Shown here piece by piece: positions 7,887-18,050 of a stretch of DNA of 64,000 nt. This DNA comes from an uncultured Bacteroidaceae bacterium (lineage in GTDB: Bacteria > Bacteroidota > Bacteroidia > Bacteroidales > Bacteroidaceae). Both the position numbers and the translations under genes were made by a program. The stretch is taken from assembly GCA_905234735.1 (NCBI GenBank), contig CAJOJA010000011.1:62001-126000 (forward strand), in the 5' to 3' direction. Each line of letters starts with the position of its first letter. Position 1 is the stretch's first letter. Under the pieces are notes generated by a model, which saw only the letters and a list, made by a program, of their open reading frames with translations, was not told the DNA's origin and made no database searches.

Positions 7887-8792
7887 ATGGAATACAACCT
7901 TTCCCATTTGCAGGAATTGGAGACAGAGTCGATACACATTATCCGTGAGGTGGCGGCAGAGTTCGAGAATCCTGTCATGTTGTACAGCATAGGTAAGGAC
8001 TCGAGCGTGATGGTGCGTCTGGCAGAAAAAGCTTTTGCACCAGGCAAGGTGCCCTTCCCGCTGATGCACATCGACTCAAAGTGGAAGTTCCGCGAGATGA
8101 TAGAGTTTCGCGATGCATATGCAAAGAAGTATGGGTGGAACTTGATAGTGGAATCCAACATGGAAGCATTCAATGCGGGCGTCGGACCCTTCACCCACGG
8201 TTCGAAGGTACACACGGACCTGATGAAGACGAAGGCCCTGCTGGATGCGCTGAACAAGTACAAGTTCGATGCCGCATTCGGTGGTGCCCGTCGCGACGAG
8301 GAGAAAAGTCGTGCCAAGGAGCGCATCTTCTCGTTCCGCGACAAGTTCAACCAGTGGGATCCCAAGAACCAGCGACCCGAACTGTGGGACATCTACAACA
8401 GTCGGGTGCACAAGGGCGAATCGATTCGTGTGTTCCCCCTGTCGAACTGGACAGAGCTGGACATCTGGCAGTACATCCGACTGGAGAACATCCCCATCGT
8501 ACCCCTGTACTATGCAAAGGAACGCCCCTGTGTGGAAATCGACGGCAACCTGATTATGGCTGACGACGAACGACTGCCGAAGGAGTACATCCCGCTTATC
8601 AAACCCCGCATGGTACGCTTCCGCACGCTGGGTTGCTGGCCGCTGACAGGTGCTGTGGAGTCGAATGCCACAACGATAGAGGAGATTGTAGAGGAGATGA
8701 TGACCACCACGAAGAGCGAGCGCACAACACGCGTCATCGACTTTGACCAGGAGGCATCGATGGAACAAAAGAAGAGAGAGGGATACTTTTAA
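7887..8792 (+). CDS. cysD: Sulfate adenylyltransferase subunit 2
   Basis: 301 residues, the usual length. This is the catalytic subunit of the heterodimeric ATP sulfurylase that makes APS from ATP and sulfate. Near the N-terminus [10 protein letters not shown] is the PP-loop ATP-binding motif of the PAPS-reductase/ATP-sulfurylase superfamily. [10 protein letters not shown] and [13 protein letters not shown] are conserved CysD stretches. It is followed after an AT-rich simple repeat (8798-8828) by its GTPase partner cysN. Confidence 0.96.
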   Translation: MEYNLSHLQELETESIHIIREVAAEFENPVMLYSIGKDSSVMVRLAEKAFAPGKVPFPLMHIDSKWKFREMIEFRDAYAKKYGWNLIVESNMEAFNAGVGPFTHGSKVHTDLMKTKALLDALNKYKFDAAFGGARRDEEKSRAKERIFSFRDKFNQWDPKNQRPELWDIYNSRVHKGESIRVFPLSNWTELDIWQYIRLENIPIVPLYYAKERPCVEIDGNLIMADDERLPKEYIPLIKPRMVRFRTLGCWPLTGAVESNATTIEEIVEEMMTTTKSERTTRVIDFDQEASMEQKKREGYF

Positions 8793-8797
8793 TAAAT

Positions 8798-8829
8798 GAA
8801 AAATTAAAAGTTAAAAATTAAAAATTGTA
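8798..8829. repeat. AT-rich simple repeat between cysD and cysN
   Basis: AAAAATTAAAAGTTAAAAAT-type sequence fills the spacer. The same family of words is found inside the MFS transporter coding sequence at 37964-37997. Confidence 0.5.
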
Positions 8830-8834
8830 TCAAC

Positions 8835-10268
8835 GTGAAAGATAACAAATTAGATATACGGGCATTCCTGGATGCCGACGAGAAGAAGGACCTGCTGAGA
8901 TTGCTGACTGCAGGTAGCGTGGACGACGGTAAGAGTACGCTTATCGGACGTCTGCTTTTTGACTCGAAGAAACTGTACGAGGACCAATTGCAGGCCTTGG
9001 AGCGCGACTCGAAGCGCGTGGGCAATGCCGGTGCAGGAGAGATTGACTATGCGCTGCTGCTGGACGGATTGAAGGCCGAGCGCGAGGAGGGCATAACCAT
9101 CGACGTGGCCTATCGCTACTTCTCGACCAACCAACGCAAATTCATCATTGCCGACACGCCGGGTCACGAGCAGTATACGCGCAACATGATAACCGGTGGG
9201 TCAACGGCAAACCTTGCCATTATCCTCGTGGATGCACGCGCAGGTGTCATCACACAGACGCGTCGCCACACGTTCCTAGTTTCGCTGCTGGGTATCAAGC
9301 ATATCGTGCTGGCTGTGAATAAAATGGACCTTGTGGACTTCTCGCAGGAGGTGTTCGAGAAAATCAAGAGCGAATATCTCTCGCTCACCACTCAGCTGGG
9401 CATAGAGGACGTGACGTGCTTCCCCATATCTGCAAAGAAGGGCGACAACGTGGTAGAGAAGAGCGAACGTACGCCTTGGTACGGGGGAATCTCGTTGCTG
9501 GAATATCTGGAGACCGTGCCCATCCATCGCGACCGTAACATGGATGACTTCCGTTATCCTGTGCAGTACGTGCTTCGCCCCAATCTGGATTTTCGCGGCT
9601 TCTGCGGCAAGATTGCCAGTGGTATCATTCGCAAGGGCGACGAAATTGTGGCATTACCCTCGATGAAGCGCAGTCGCGTGAAGAGCATTGTCACATACGA
9701 GGGGGAATTGGACGAGGCCTTCTGCCCCCAGAGTGTCACACTCTGTCTGGAGGACGAGATAGACATTAGCCGAGGCGAGATGATAGTTCGTCCAGACAAT
9801 CTGCCCCACATCGGACGTTCGTTCGAAACCATGCTTGTATGGATGGACGAGGAACCCATGAATCGTGGCAAGCAGTTCTTCTTGAAGCACAACACGAACA
9901 CCACGCGTGCCACGATAGATCGGGTAGAGTATCGTGTGGACGTGAACACGATGGAACGGCTGGAAGGCAAGGACTTCCGACTGAACGAAATCGGTTGCGT
10001 AAGTATAACCACTGCTAAGACGCTCTTCTTCGATAGCTATAAGGACAATCGCGCCACGGGTGCCTTCATCCTTATCGACCCCATCACCAACAACACGTCG
10101 GCTGTGGGCATGATTGTACGTCCTCTTGAAGAGAGTGAGACGCAGGAACTGGATATCCCCACACTCGACCTGCCCAAGCTGGGTATTGGAGCCGAACACT
10201 ATGAGACCATTGACAAGGCCGTTCGTGAGTTGGAACGTCAGGGCTTAGAAGTGAAAGTAATCAAATAA
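8835..10268 (+). CDS. cysN: Sulfate adenylyltransferase subunit 1 (GTPase)
   Basis: 477 residues from a GTG start at 8835; the first usable ATG lies well inside. This EF-Tu-like GTPase couples GTP hydrolysis to APS formation by CysD. GTPase motifs are all present: GSVDDGKST (about 27-35), DTPGHEQ (about 107-113) and NKMD (about 162-165). EF-Tu-like beta-barrel domains follow. It is not fused to a CysC domain, consistent with separate cysC at 7266. One base separates its stop from the sulfotransferase gene. Confidence 0.96.
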   Translation: MKDNKLDIRAFLDADEKKDLLRLLTAGSVDDGKSTLIGRLLFDSKKLYEDQLQALERDSKRVGNAGAGEIDYALLLDGLKAEREEGITIDVAYRYFSTNQRKFIIADTPGHEQYTRNMITGGSTANLAIILVDARAGVITQTRRHTFLVSLLGIKHIVLAVNKMDLVDFSQEVFEKIKSEYLSLTTQLGIEDVTCFPISAKKGDNVVEKSERTPWYGGISLLEYLETVPIHRDRNMDDFRYPVQYVLRPNLDFRGFCGKIASGIIRKGDEIVALPSMKRSRVKSIVTYEGELDEAFCPQSVTLCLEDEIDISRGEMIVRPDNLPHIGRSFETMLVWMDEEPMNRGKQFFLKHNTNTTRATIDRVEYRVDVNTMERLEGKDFRLNEIGCVSITTAKTLFFDSYKDNRATGAFILIDPITNNTSAVGMIVRPLEESETQELDIPTLDLPKLGIGAEHYETIDKAVRELERQGLEVKVIK

Positions 10269-10269
10269 T

Positions 10270-11391
10270 ATGGGACTCATTGAATTTAGCAAGCTTCCAG
10301 TTAATACCCTGGTGGGGGCTGACTGGAAAACGTTCAAGGCCGAAACCGAAGGTCAGCATATTGCTAAAGAGAAACGTACGAAGTTCATGCTCACAAAGGC
10401 TATCTGCCGTCTGCTGAGCGTGATGACGCCCCTTCAGGAACGTCGCTATCGGAAACTTTTGGCCGATAAACCATTGGAGCACGACCCCGTATTCATACTC
10501 GGACACTGGCGCAGTGGAACGACCTTCGTACATAATATCCTGGCGCAAGACCCCCGCTTCGGATACACCACGACGTACCAAACCGTCTTCCCCCATTACA
10601 TCATGGCCATGCAGGGTCTGCTCAAGCCCATCATGACTTGGCTGATGCCCAGCCGTCGTCCGACGGACAACATGGAACTGACTCCCGACCAGCCACAGGA
10701 GGAGGAATTTGCCCTGCAGAACACCTGCGCCACGTCGTACTATCTCTTCTGGTTCTTCCCTGAAAGAATGCAGGAGTACTGTGACCGCTTCCTCACCATG
10801 AAGAAGGCCACTCCAGAAGAAATACAGGATTTCAAGGAGAAGTTCGACAGGTTGGTGAAAATATCGATGTGGAACTCGCGCCCAGGTGTGAAGGACGCTC
10901 AGTACCTGTCGAAGAACCCGCCACACACGGGCAAGGTGAAGACGCTGGTGGAAATGTATCCCAATGCCAAGTTCATCTTCCTGATGCGCAATCCCTACAC
11001 TGTGTTCGAGTCGAGCCGCTCGTTCATCTCCAACACCATCGCCCCGCTGGAACTGAATAGCATCCCCCTGGATCAGATGGAGCAGAACATCCTGCGCAAC
11101 TACTTAGAGCTATACAAGGCTTACCAGGAGCAGAAGAAGTGCATCCCCGAAGGCAATCTGGTAGAGATTCGCTTCGAAGATGTCGAGAAGGATGCCATGG
11201 GGCTGGCCAAACGTCTGTACAAGGACTTGTCACTGCCTGGATGGGAGGGTGCAAAAGCCAACATCGAGCGCTACATCAATGGCAAGAAGGGGTACAAGAA
11301 GAACCAGTACCAGTACGACCCACGCACCGTGCAAATGGTGAATGAGGCCTTGGGCGAGGTCCTCGACGAATGGGGCTACGATAGATTATAA
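10270..11391 (+). CDS. PAPS-dependent sulfotransferase family protein
   Basis: 373 residues. GHWRSGTTFVHNIL at about 78-91 is the 5'-phosphosulfate-binding loop, and FLMRNPYTVFESSRS near 237-251 is the 3'-phosphate-binding motif with the conserved Arg and Ser. The substrate cannot be read from the sequence. The start is one base after cysN, so it is almost certainly co-transcribed with the PAPS-making genes. Bacteroides thetaiotaomicron has a comparable sulfate-activation plus sulfotransferase locus reported to sulfonate steroids. Whether this protein acts on sterols, glycans or lipids is open. The C-terminus runs convergent with the DUF4270 gene, two bases apart. Confidence 0.88.
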   Translation: MGLIEFSKLPVNTLVGADWKTFKAETEGQHIAKEKRTKFMLTKAICRLLSVMTPLQERRYRKLLADKPLEHDPVFILGHWRSGTTFVHNILAQDPRFGYTTTYQTVFPHYIMAMQGLLKPIMTWLMPSRRPTDNMELTPDQPQEEEFALQNTCATSYYLFWFFPERMQEYCDRFLTMKKATPEEIQDFKEKFDRLVKISMWNSRPGVKDAQYLSKNPPHTGKVKTLVEMYPNAKFIFLMRNPYTVFESSRSFISNTIAPLELNSIPLDQMEQNILRNYLELYKAYQEQKKCIPEGNLVEIRFEDVEKDAMGLAKRLYKDLSLPGWEGAKANIERYINGKKGYKKNQYQYDPRTVQMVNEALGEVLDEWGYDRL

Positions 11392-11393
11392 GA

Positions 11394-12887
11394 CTATTGG
11401 ATGAACTTGCTGTAAACGACCTGCATCGTCAGTTTCGTGTCGCCTCCCACTAGTCGAACGCTGTTCAGGCTGAGGTCGTGTGAGACGCTGACCTGCTGGT
11501 TTATGTTGCCGTAGGACGAATTATAACTGTTGCTGCTTGTCGCCACAGGGATGAGTACCACCTTGTTCCAATCCGGATTGCGCATTGCCCATTCCACGTC
11601 CCACTCCGCCTCGCTGTAAGTAGACAGCCCCTTGGATTTCCGCTCCTTGTTCTCCTCGACGAGTGCCTGCGTCTTCTCGTGCATGCAGTAGGAGAGCAGT
11701 CGGCAAATGTTGCTGAAGGTGTAGGAGTTGTAGGTGGAGCTAAACGAGGTGGTATAGCTGGTGCGCCCGTCGGCAACGTTGTGGTTGCGGAAGAAACTAT
11801 ACATATCCTGTTTTCGTACCATCAGTAGTTCTGCAGGGGTGCCGAACTGTTGCTGGTCGTCTTGTGACTTGTTGTATCGGGTCAGTGTGATGGATGCCTT
11901 GCTGACGCTGTCTGTTGCATGCTTCCCTGCAAAGACCTCGTCAACGGGAATCGTCATTTCCGTGCAGATGCCGGCAGGAGTCTTCAGGTAGGTGCATTCT
12001 GTCCTTGCCAGGAGCACATCTACGTCTTCATTGTCGAAGTGTGTGCTCTGTATGACCTCGGGTGTTGCAGCAAAGCGGGTCACGCCCTCATAGATGGAGT
12101 CGTTCAGGGTATCGGCAAAGCGATAGAATAGATTCATGGTGCCCACGTAGACAGAGAGCATGGTACCCTTTCCGCCAGAGGTGCGGAAGTAGAATCCGGG
12201 AAGCACCTTGCGGATGAAATGATAGGCATTGGCGAAGTACTCCGGATGGGCATAGAAGTCGTCCATGATGCGCTGTCCCAGCTGACGGGGCAGTACGATG
12301 CGCACATTGTTGTTATACTTGCTGCTGGAGAGTGCTGTTTCGGACAGATTGTAGTCCTTGGGGGTGAACACTCGTGAGGCCAATGGCGTTGCTCCTGCGG
12401 GCAGGAATTTCGTGAGGTCAACATCGCTATAGTAGGTGGAGTCCTCCGAAATGATATTGTCGCGCGAGAGTTCGTAGACCTGCAGTTTCATGGGATTGTT
12501 CACATCGCCATAGCAATTGTTGAAGAATAGGCGTATCTCGCACGAGTCGCACTGGACGATGCCTCGCGTGGCTACTCCGTCCACTTCTCCGATCATGCAA
12601 TCGCGCTCGGGCAACTTGTAGTTTTCAAAACAGTAGAGCTGGGCGGCAAAGTCGGCTGTGATGTCGGTTCCCGTCTCAGGGTCGGTGATGCAGCCCAGAA
12701 AGTTCCTTGCACTATTAGCCACCACAGAATCCAGTTTGATGGATCGTGTGGTTATCTCGTAAGTACTCGTGGAGTTTGTGATTCCGTCGCCATCGGAGTA
12801 TATGCCCAGGGTGTTGGTATTGTCGTCGCATGCCGCTGTCATGAGCATAACCAGAGGCAGTAGAAGGTATTTTTGTAGGTGGTTCAT
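11394..12887 (-). CDS. DUF4270 lipoprotein
   Basis: About 497 residues from the ATG at 12887 (MNHLQKYLLL); a TTG further upstream overlaps the previous stop and is less likely. The signal peptide ends MTAACDDN, a lipobox with Cys near residue 21. The rest resembles DUF4270, Bacteroidota surface-associated lipoproteins of unknown role. It follows the GT5 gene by 17 bases. DUF4270 genes are commonly found next to this short glycogen/starch-synthase homologue in Bacteroidales (recalled, not checked here). A role in envelope or polysaccharide biology is only a guess. Confidence 0.75.
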   Translation of the reverse strand: MNHLQKYLLLPLVMLMTAACDDNTNTLGIYSDGDGITNSTSTYEITTRSIKLDSVVANSARNFLGCITDPETGTDITADFAAQLYCFENYKLPERDCMIGEVDGVATRGIVQCDSCEIRLFFNNCYGDVNNPMKLQVYELSRDNIISEDSTYYSDVDLTKFLPAGATPLASRVFTPKDYNLSETALSSSKYNNNVRIVLPRQLGQRIMDDFYAHPEYFANAYHFIRKVLPGFYFRTSGGKGTMLSVYVGTMNLFYRFADTLNDSIYEGVTRFAATPEVIQSTHFDNEDVDVLLARTECTYLKTPAGICTEMTIPVDEVFAGKHATDSVSKASITLTRYNKSQDDQQQFGTPAELLMVRKQDMYSFFRNHNVADGRTSYTTSFSSTYNSYTFSNICRLLSYCMHEKTQALVEENKERKSKGLSTYSEAEWDVEWAMRNPDWNKVVLIPVATSSNSYNSSYGNINQQVSVSHDLSLNSVRLVGGDTKLTMQVVYSKFIQ

Positions 12888-12904
12888 TGAGGTGGCGGAT
12901 GTCG

Positions 12905-13726
12905 TCAATCTTCTTTAATAATAGGCTTGTCTTTGCTCCATACGCTGTCGTAGAGTTGCAGGAATTCGTTCTCTCGGCCTCCATCGGGCATGATTAGTTT
13001 GCCTATCTGCTGGGCATACGCCAATACTTCCTCGTTGGGGGTTGCGAAACTTACGGCGTCGGAGAACTTCACGGCTACCTTGAGCAGGTCGTTGGTGGAG
13101 AGGTTGTCGCCAAACTCCTCGATGCAACTGCTGTTGGCATTGCGGTACTCGAGCATGCGTCCGGCTCCCTCGCCCGTGGGTTTCGTGAGTTGGCTCGGAC
13201 ATACGGTGTATACGACGCGACAGTCACGGAAGCAGGGTTCTTCGGCGTAGGCCGTCTTCAGGTAGAGCGGAACGAGTGCCGAAACCCAACCCTGACAGTG
13301 GACCACGTCGGGTGTCCAGCGCAACTTCTTTACCGTCTCCAGTACGCTGCGGGCATAGAACACACTGCGTGCATAGTTGTCCTCGTATTCCCGGCCTTCA
13401 CGGTCAAAGCCTGCCAGGTGCTTGCCGAAGAAGTCGTCGTCGTCGATGAAGTACACTTGCATGCGTGTGCCCATGATACTGGCCACCTTGATGATAAGTT
13501 GATAGTCAGTGTCGTCGACAATCAAGTTCATGCCCGAAATTCGCTGTACGGGGTGTAGCTGGTGACGTCGTTCGTTGATATTTCCCCACTTCGGCATGAA
13601 AATACGCGTCTCGCGTCCTTCTTCGATGGCGACATTCGGAATGTCGTACCCCAGCCACGTAACCTCCGACTCTGGTACGTAAGGAGTAATCTCCTGTGCT
13701 ACGAAAAGAATCTTCTCTGCTCTCAT
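12905..13726 (-). CDS. Short glycogen/starch synthase-like protein (GT5 catalytic N-terminal domain only)
   Basis: 273 residues. The start MRAEKILFVAQEITPYVPESE resembles the glycogen synthase KxGGL-containing N-terminus but carries SEVTWLG in that place, and FDREGREYEDNYARSVFY and DVVHCQGWVS are recognisable GT5 elements. The C-terminal GT-B half that binds the nucleotide sugar is absent. Full-length GlgA is about 480-550 residues. It may be a regulatory or specialised paralogue rather than an active synthase. A promoter at 13746-13753 precedes it. Confidence 0.75.
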   Translation of the reverse strand: MRAEKILFVAQEITPYVPESEVTWLGYDIPNVAIEEGRETRIFMPKWGNINERRHQLHPVQRISGMNLIVDDTDYQLIIKVASIMGTRMQVYFIDDDDFFGKHLAGFDREGREYEDNYARSVFYARSVLETVKKLRWTPDVVHCQGWVSALVPLYLKTAYAEEPCFRDCRVVYTVCPSQLTKPTGEGAGRMLEYRNANSSCIEEFGDNLSTNDLLKVAVKFSDAVSFATPNEEVLAYAQQIGKLIMPDGGRENEFLQLYDSVWSKDKPIIKED

Positions 13727-13745
13727 CAGTGTATAAATTACACTG

Positions 13746-13753
13746 CAAAGTTA
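13746..13753 (-). promoter_or_regulatory. -7 element for the GT5-like gene
   Basis: TAACTTTG on the minus strand, 20 bases upstream of the ATG at 13726. The -33 region is AT-rich without a clear TTTG. Confidence 0.5.
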
Positions 13754-13819
13754 CAAAAAAATTCTAATTTATTCGCCTATTTTTACATATTTAACGCATT
13801 TTGTACCTATATTTGGCCA

Positions 13820-14668
13820 TTATTTCAGGTTGGCCAGCGCCTTGCGGGCGTAGGAATGTCCTATATTGATGATTTTTTCGGATTTGTCGTAGTCGAAGCT
13901 GTCCACGCGATTCATCTGTATGTCTATGAGCAGGTCAGGTTTCATGAGCTGCGCCATCAGCAGAGAGTTGTGGTGTATCATGATGCTGCTGGTACGGGAG
14001 AGCAGGGTGAAATAGTTGAAATCGAGGTTGTCGGGCGTCAGTTTCTTCAGAAGGAGCTGACTGAGCGACTGGTGCAGGCTGCGTTTCTTCTTCAGTTCTT
14101 CTTGTAGTTCCTGTTCACCTTCGTAGTCGTAGCCGCTCACGTCCACGCCCACCAGCCGGTCACCCTTGTGGCGGACAACTCGATTCAGGGGTAGAGGATT
14201 GGTCACTCCGCCGTCAATCAGAATCATACCGTCGCGTCGGACGGGGTTGAAGAACGAGGGTAGGGATATGCTGGCTCGGATGGCGCTGAACAAACTTCCT
14301 TCGCGAAAGACCACTTCCTGTCCCGTCGCCCAGTCGGTGGCTACGGCACAGAAGGGGATGGGGAAGTCTTCGATAGGTGTGTTGGGTACAATCTCCATCA
14401 GGGCTTCGATGATGCGGTCGCCCTTCACGAGATGGCTGATACTCAGGGTGGGATCGACAAGACTTCTCATCTTGCGGCGATTGATGGTCTTCATCCACTC
14501 GCGATACTCGGACAGTTTGCCTGCAGCATAGATGCCGCCGACGAGGGCGCCCATGGAACATCCAGCGATGGAGGTGATGCGATGTCCCTGAGCCAGCAGT
14601 TCCTCAATCACGCCGATATGGGCGAGACCGCGTGCGCTTCCGCTTGACAAGACCAGTGCGATATCCAT
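13820..14668 (-). CDS. Patatin-like phospholipase (RssA/YchK type)
   Basis: 282 residues. Begins MDIALVLSSGSARGLAHIGV, the patatin oxyanion-hole region, then GCSMG with nucleophile Ser38, and IDGG with the catalytic Asp152, completing the Ser-Asp dyad. There is no signal peptide, so it is probably cytoplasmic and acts as an acylhydrolase on lipids. It is the last gene of a tight minus-strand run, 13 bases after aroE. Confidence 0.85.
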   Translation of the reverse strand: MDIALVLSSGSARGLAHIGVIEELLAQGHRITSIAGCSMGALVGGIYAAGKLSEYREWMKTINRRKMRSLVDPTLSISHLVKGDRIIEALMEIVPNTPIEDFPIPFCAVATDWATGQEVVFREGSLFSAIRASISLPSFFNPVRRDGMILIDGGVTNPLPLNRVVRHKGDRLVGVDVSGYDYEGEQELQEELKKKRSLHQSLSQLLLKKLTPDNLDFNYFTLLSRTSSIMIHHNSLLMAQLMKPDLLIDIQMNRVDSFDYDKSEKIINIGHSYARKALANLK

Positions 14669-14681
14669 AATTCGAAAGAAA

Positions 14682-15446
14682 CTAAAATGTAAAATCTTTT
14701 GACCGTCCGTTCCATATCTCCCAACTTGCCAAAGCCTGTAGATGGAGCATCTCGAGTCCGTTCTTCACCACAGCCCCCTGTTGAGCTCCAAGTTTCATGA
14801 AGAGAGTCTCTTCAGGGTTGTACACCAGGTCGTAGAGCAGGTGGTGGCGCCCCATAGCTTCGTAGGGCAGGCGAGGGGCTTCGTCAACGTGGGGATACAT
14901 GCCTGCGGGCGAACAGTTCACAACTACCTGATAGGTCTGCATCGTGTCGGGGGTAAGGTCGTCGTATGTGAGCATGCCCTCGTGTCGCGAACGGCTGACA
15001 TAGGTCCATCGGAGGCCCAGTCGCGACAGCGCATAGCAGACGGCACGAGAAGCTCCTCCTGTACCGAGAACCAATGCATTACGATGCTCAGATGAAAGTA
15101 ATGGTTTAATGCTTTCGGCAAAGCCAATGACATCCGTGTTGAAGCCTTCGAGGCGAATTCTCGCGTTCATGTCGCGACGGATGCGTATAACGTTGACGGC
15201 ACCTATCTCACGAGCCTCGGTCGAAAACCAGTCGAGCAGGGGCAGTATGGCCTGCTTGTGGGGAATCGTACAATTGAGGCCACGCAGTTCGGGGTTGTCG
15301 CGCACCACGTCGAGTATCATCCGAGCGTCAGGTATTTCATAGTTGTCATAAGTGGCATCTATGCCTTCTCTGGTAAATTTCTCCGTGAAGAAACGACGGC
15401 TAAAACTATGTCCGAGTGGATAGCCGATGAGACCGTATTTGTCCAT
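14682..15446 (-). CDS. aroE: Shikimate dehydrogenase
   Basis: 254 residues. Reduces 3-dehydroshikimate with NADPH in aromatic amino acid synthesis. The substrate-binding start GLIGYPLGHSFSRRFF, the catalytic Lys in NCTIPHKQAI, and the NADPH-binding glycine motif GTGGASRAV are present. It starts one base after the menaquinone methyltransferase stop, so it belongs to the same transcript. It is a little shorter than E. coli AroE, as usual for this phylum. Confidence 0.93.
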   Translation of the reverse strand: MDKYGLIGYPLGHSFSRRFFTEKFTREGIDATYDNYEIPDARMILDVVRDNPELRGLNCTIPHKQAILPLLDWFSTEAREIGAVNVIRIRRDMNARIRLEGFNTDVIGFAESIKPLLSSEHRNALVLGTGGASRAVCYALSRLGLRWTYVSRSRHEGMLTYDDLTPDTMQTYQVVVNCSPAGMYPHVDEAPRLPYEAMGRHHLLYDLVYNPEETLFMKLGAQQGAVVKNGLEMLHLQALASWEIWNGRSKDFTF

Positions 15447-15447
15447 A

Positions 15448-16185
15448 TTATTTACTGGCTAAATACATGGTACTAATGCCGAAGGTGAAGCGTTTCCACT
15501 TCACGTTGCGGAAGCCGTTTTTCAGCAAGACCTGTTCCATAACCTCGCCTTGGGGAAAGGCTTGCACGCTGTCCGTGAGATACTTATAAGCCTTCGCGTC
15601 GCGGCTGAAGAGCATGCCTAAGGCAGGGATGACGAGGTGGGAATAGAGCCAGAACAGTTGCTTCATGGGGGCCTTCTTGGGTGAAGCCAGTTCCACCATG
15701 AGGAGGTGTCCTCCTGGGCGCAACACACGGTGTATTTCGCGTAGGCCCCGATCGAGGTCTTCAAAGTTTCGTACACCATACGACACGGTGACGGCGTCAA
15801 ACGTGTGGTCTGCGAAGCTCAGTTTCATGCAATCCTCGCGACGGAAGGAGATGACCCGTTCCAGTTCGTGCTGGTTGACCTTTCGGGCAGCTACTTCCAT
15901 CATCTCCTCGCTGATGTCGGCGCCTATGATGCTTTGCGGATTCAGACGTTTGGCGGCCAGGATGGCAAAGTCGCCCGTGCCTGTGGCTATGTCCAGGATA
16001 TGCTTGGGGCTATAGGGTTTCAGCGAGTCGATGGCATGGTTGCGCCAGAGCCGGTCGATGCCCAACGAGAGCGTGTGGTTCATGCGGTCGTAGGCGGGGG
16101 CGATGTGGTCAAACATGCGCTCCACCTGGGTCCCCTTGCTTTCGTTCTTGTTGTAGGGTTTGATTATTTCCTGCTGGTAAGCCAT
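15448..16185 (-). CDS. ubiE: Demethylmenaquinone / ubiquinone methyltransferase
   Basis: 245 residues. This SAM-dependent enzyme carries out the last step of menaquinone synthesis in Bacteroidota, so menG is the more accurate functional name. [17 protein letters not shown] is the family signature near the N-terminus and [12 protein letters not shown] is the SAM-binding motif [14 protein letters not shown] is also conserved. Its start overlaps the end of purC by 22 bases. Confidence 0.94.
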   Translation of the reverse strand: MAYQQEIIKPYNKNESKGTQVERMFDHIAPAYDRMNHTLSLGIDRLWRNHAIDSLKPYSPKHILDIATGTGDFAILAAKRLNPQSIIGADISEEMMEVAARKVNQHELERVISFRREDCMKLSFADHTFDAVTVSYGVRNFEDLDRGLREIHRVLRPGGHLLMVELASPKKAPMKQLFWLYSHLVIPALGMLFSRDAKAYKYLTDSVQAFPQGEVMEQVLLKNGFRNVKWKRFTFGISTMYLASK

Positions 16186-17114
16186 GCGGAAACGTTCTTA
16201 CTGATACGTTGTTCCAGATTGCCTTCGGTGTCAGCCGGAACGAACTTTTCACCAATGATGTGTTCGTACAGTTCTATGTAGCGTTCGCTCACGCTCTGGG
16301 CATATTCGTCAGTGATTTCGGGCATCACCTGTCCGGGTTGGTTCATGAAGTTGTGTTCTATGAGCCACTGACGGACGAACTCCTTGGAGAGCTGGCGCTG
16401 GGGTTCGCCCTTTGCGAAACGCTCCTCGTAGCCCTCGGCATAGAAGTAGCGGCTGCTGTCGGGGGTGTGAATCTCGTCGATGAGGATGACCTTGCCGTTG
16501 CGCTTGCCGAACTCGTACTTCGTGTCAACAAGGATAAGTCCCTTGCTGGCGGCGATTTCCGTTCCGCGCTGAAAGAGCAGACGGGTGTACTTGACCATCG
16601 TTTCCCAGTCCTCCTTGCTGACGAGTCCCTGACGGACAATTTCCTCGGCGGAGATGTTCTCGTCGTGGCCCTCCTCAGCCTTTGTAGTGGGGGTGATGAT
16701 GGGTTCAGGGAAGCGTTCGTTCTCGCGCATGCCGTCGGGCAGTTTCACGCCGCAGAGCTCGCGGCAGCCGTTCTTGTATTCGCGCCAAGCTGAGCCCGTC
16801 AGGTAACCGCGGATAATCATCTCCACGCGGAAACCTTCGGCACGCAAGCCAACGGTCACCATCGGGTCGGGTGTGGCCAGTTTCCAGTTGGGTACGATGT
16901 CGGCCGTCTGGTCGAGGAACGATGCTGCTATCTGGTTCAGCACCTGTCCTTTGTAGGGGATGCCCTTTGGCAGGATAACATCGAAGGCCGAGATGCGGTC
17001 GGTGGCGACCATGACCAGTAGGTCGTCGTTGATGTTGTACACGTCGCGTACCTTTCCGTGATACACACTTTTCTGTCCGGGCAGATTCAGATCAGTCCTT
17101 GTGAGCGCTTTCAT
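16164..17114 (-). CDS. purC: Phosphoribosylaminoimidazole-succinocarboxamide synthase
   Basis: About 316 residues from the ATG at 17114 ([10 protein letters not shown]); a TTG at 17123 is possible. The enzyme joins CAIR and aspartate in purine synthesis. [18 protein letters not shown] is the nucleotide-binding start, ISAFDVILP the family signature, and [12 protein letters not shown] is also conserved. The length is that of the longer form of the enzyme. It overlaps phoH by 23 bases and menG by 22, indicating translational coupling. Confidence 0.95.
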   Translation of the reverse strand: MKALTRTDLNLPGQKSVYHGKVRDVYNINDDLLVMVATDRISAFDVILPKGIPYKGQVLNQIAASFLDQTADIVPNWKLATPDPMVTVGLRAEGFRVEMIIRGYLTGSAWREYKNGCRELCGVKLPDGMRENERFPEPIITPTTKAEEGHDENISAEEIVRQGLVSKEDWETMVKYTRLLFQRGTEIAASKGLILVDTKYEFGKRNGKVILIDEIHTPDSSRYFYAEGYEERFAKGEPQRQLSKEFVRQWLIEHNFMNQPGQVMPEITDEYAQSVSERYIELYEHIIGEKFVPADTEGNLEQRISKNVSAWLTSRK

Positions 17115-18030
17115 AGGCTTCAACTATTTTGGTTACAAGTTTATGTCGTACGATGTCTTTTTTGTCCATGTAGATGAACGATATGCCGCGTATCCCGTTC
17201 AGTATCTTCAGGGCGTATAGCAGGCCCGACTGGGTGTGCGCGGGGAGGTCGACCTGGGTGATGTCGCCCGTGATAATCATCTTGGTGTTCTGTCCCATGC
17301 GGGTGAGGAACATCTTCAGCTGTGGGATGGTGGTGTTCTGGGCTTCGTCCAGGATGACGACCGCATCGTTCAGCGTGCGTCCGCGCATGAAGGCCAGTGG
17401 GGCAATTTGGATAATTTTCTGCTCCATCATTTCCTGCAGCCGGGAGACGGGAATCATGTCCTCCAGTGCATCGTAGAGGGGTTGCAGGTAGGGGTCGATT
17501 TTGTCCTTCATGTCGCCAGGCAGGAACCCCAGCTTCTCCCCAGCTTCGACAGCCGGACGCGAGAGTATGATTTTCCTGATTTCCTTGTTCTTTAGGGCTT
17601 TGACGGCCAGCGCGATGCTTGTGTACGTCTTGCCGCTTCCGGCAGGTCCTGTGGCAAAGACCATGTCGTCCTGCCCAAACGCCTCCACCAGTCGACGCTG
17701 GTTCTCGCTGCGGGCCGTGATGGGTTTGCCCTGTGTGCTATAGACGATGACGTTCTTCCCCCCGTCGCGGCCGGTTTTTTCGCCTCGGAAGATGTGCAGT
17801 ATGTCCTCCTCGTTTAGGCTGTTGAACTCGAGGCAGTGCTTTTCCATCTTGCCGATGGTCTCCTCCAGGCTTGTCAGCAGCTCTTCGTCGCCCATGACGT
17901 GCAGGACGTTGCCACGAGCCACGATACGCAACTTGGGGTACAGAGCCTTCACGATTTGTAGGTTGGCATTGTTGGCTCCGTAGAGTATGACGGGGTCGAC
18001 GTCTTCTACTATGATGTGTTTCTCTGTCAT
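17092..18030 (-). CDS. PhoH-like ATPase
   Basis: About 312 residues from the ATG at 18030 ([10 protein letters not shown]); a longer upstream start would overlap the ligase gene. Walker A is TGPAGSGKT (about 127-135) and Walker B is [11 protein letters not shown]-terminal residues carry a KH-like segment, as in PhoH/PhoL proteins linked to RNA metabolism. It lies between the acyl-CoA ligase and purC with 20 bases upstream and an overlap downstream. A role in RNA or ribosome handling is inferred from the family. Confidence 0.9.
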   Translation of the reverse strand: MTEKHIIVEDVDPVILYGANNANLQIVKALYPKLRIVARGNVLHVMGDEELLTSLEETIGKMEKHCLEFNSLNEEDILHIFRGEKTGRDGGKNVIVYSTQGKPITARSENQRRLVEAFGQDDMVFATGPAGSGKTYTSIALAVKALKNKEIRKIILSRPAVEAGEKLGFLPGDMKDKIDPYLQPLYDALEDMIPVSRLQEMMEQKIIQIAPLAFMRGRTLNDAVVILDEAQNTTIPQLKMFLTRMGQNTKMIITGDITQVDLPAHTQSGLLYALKILNGIRGISFIYMDKKDIVRHKLVTKIVEAYESAHKD

Positions 18031-18050
18031 GCTTACTGTGCCGGGTGTTG

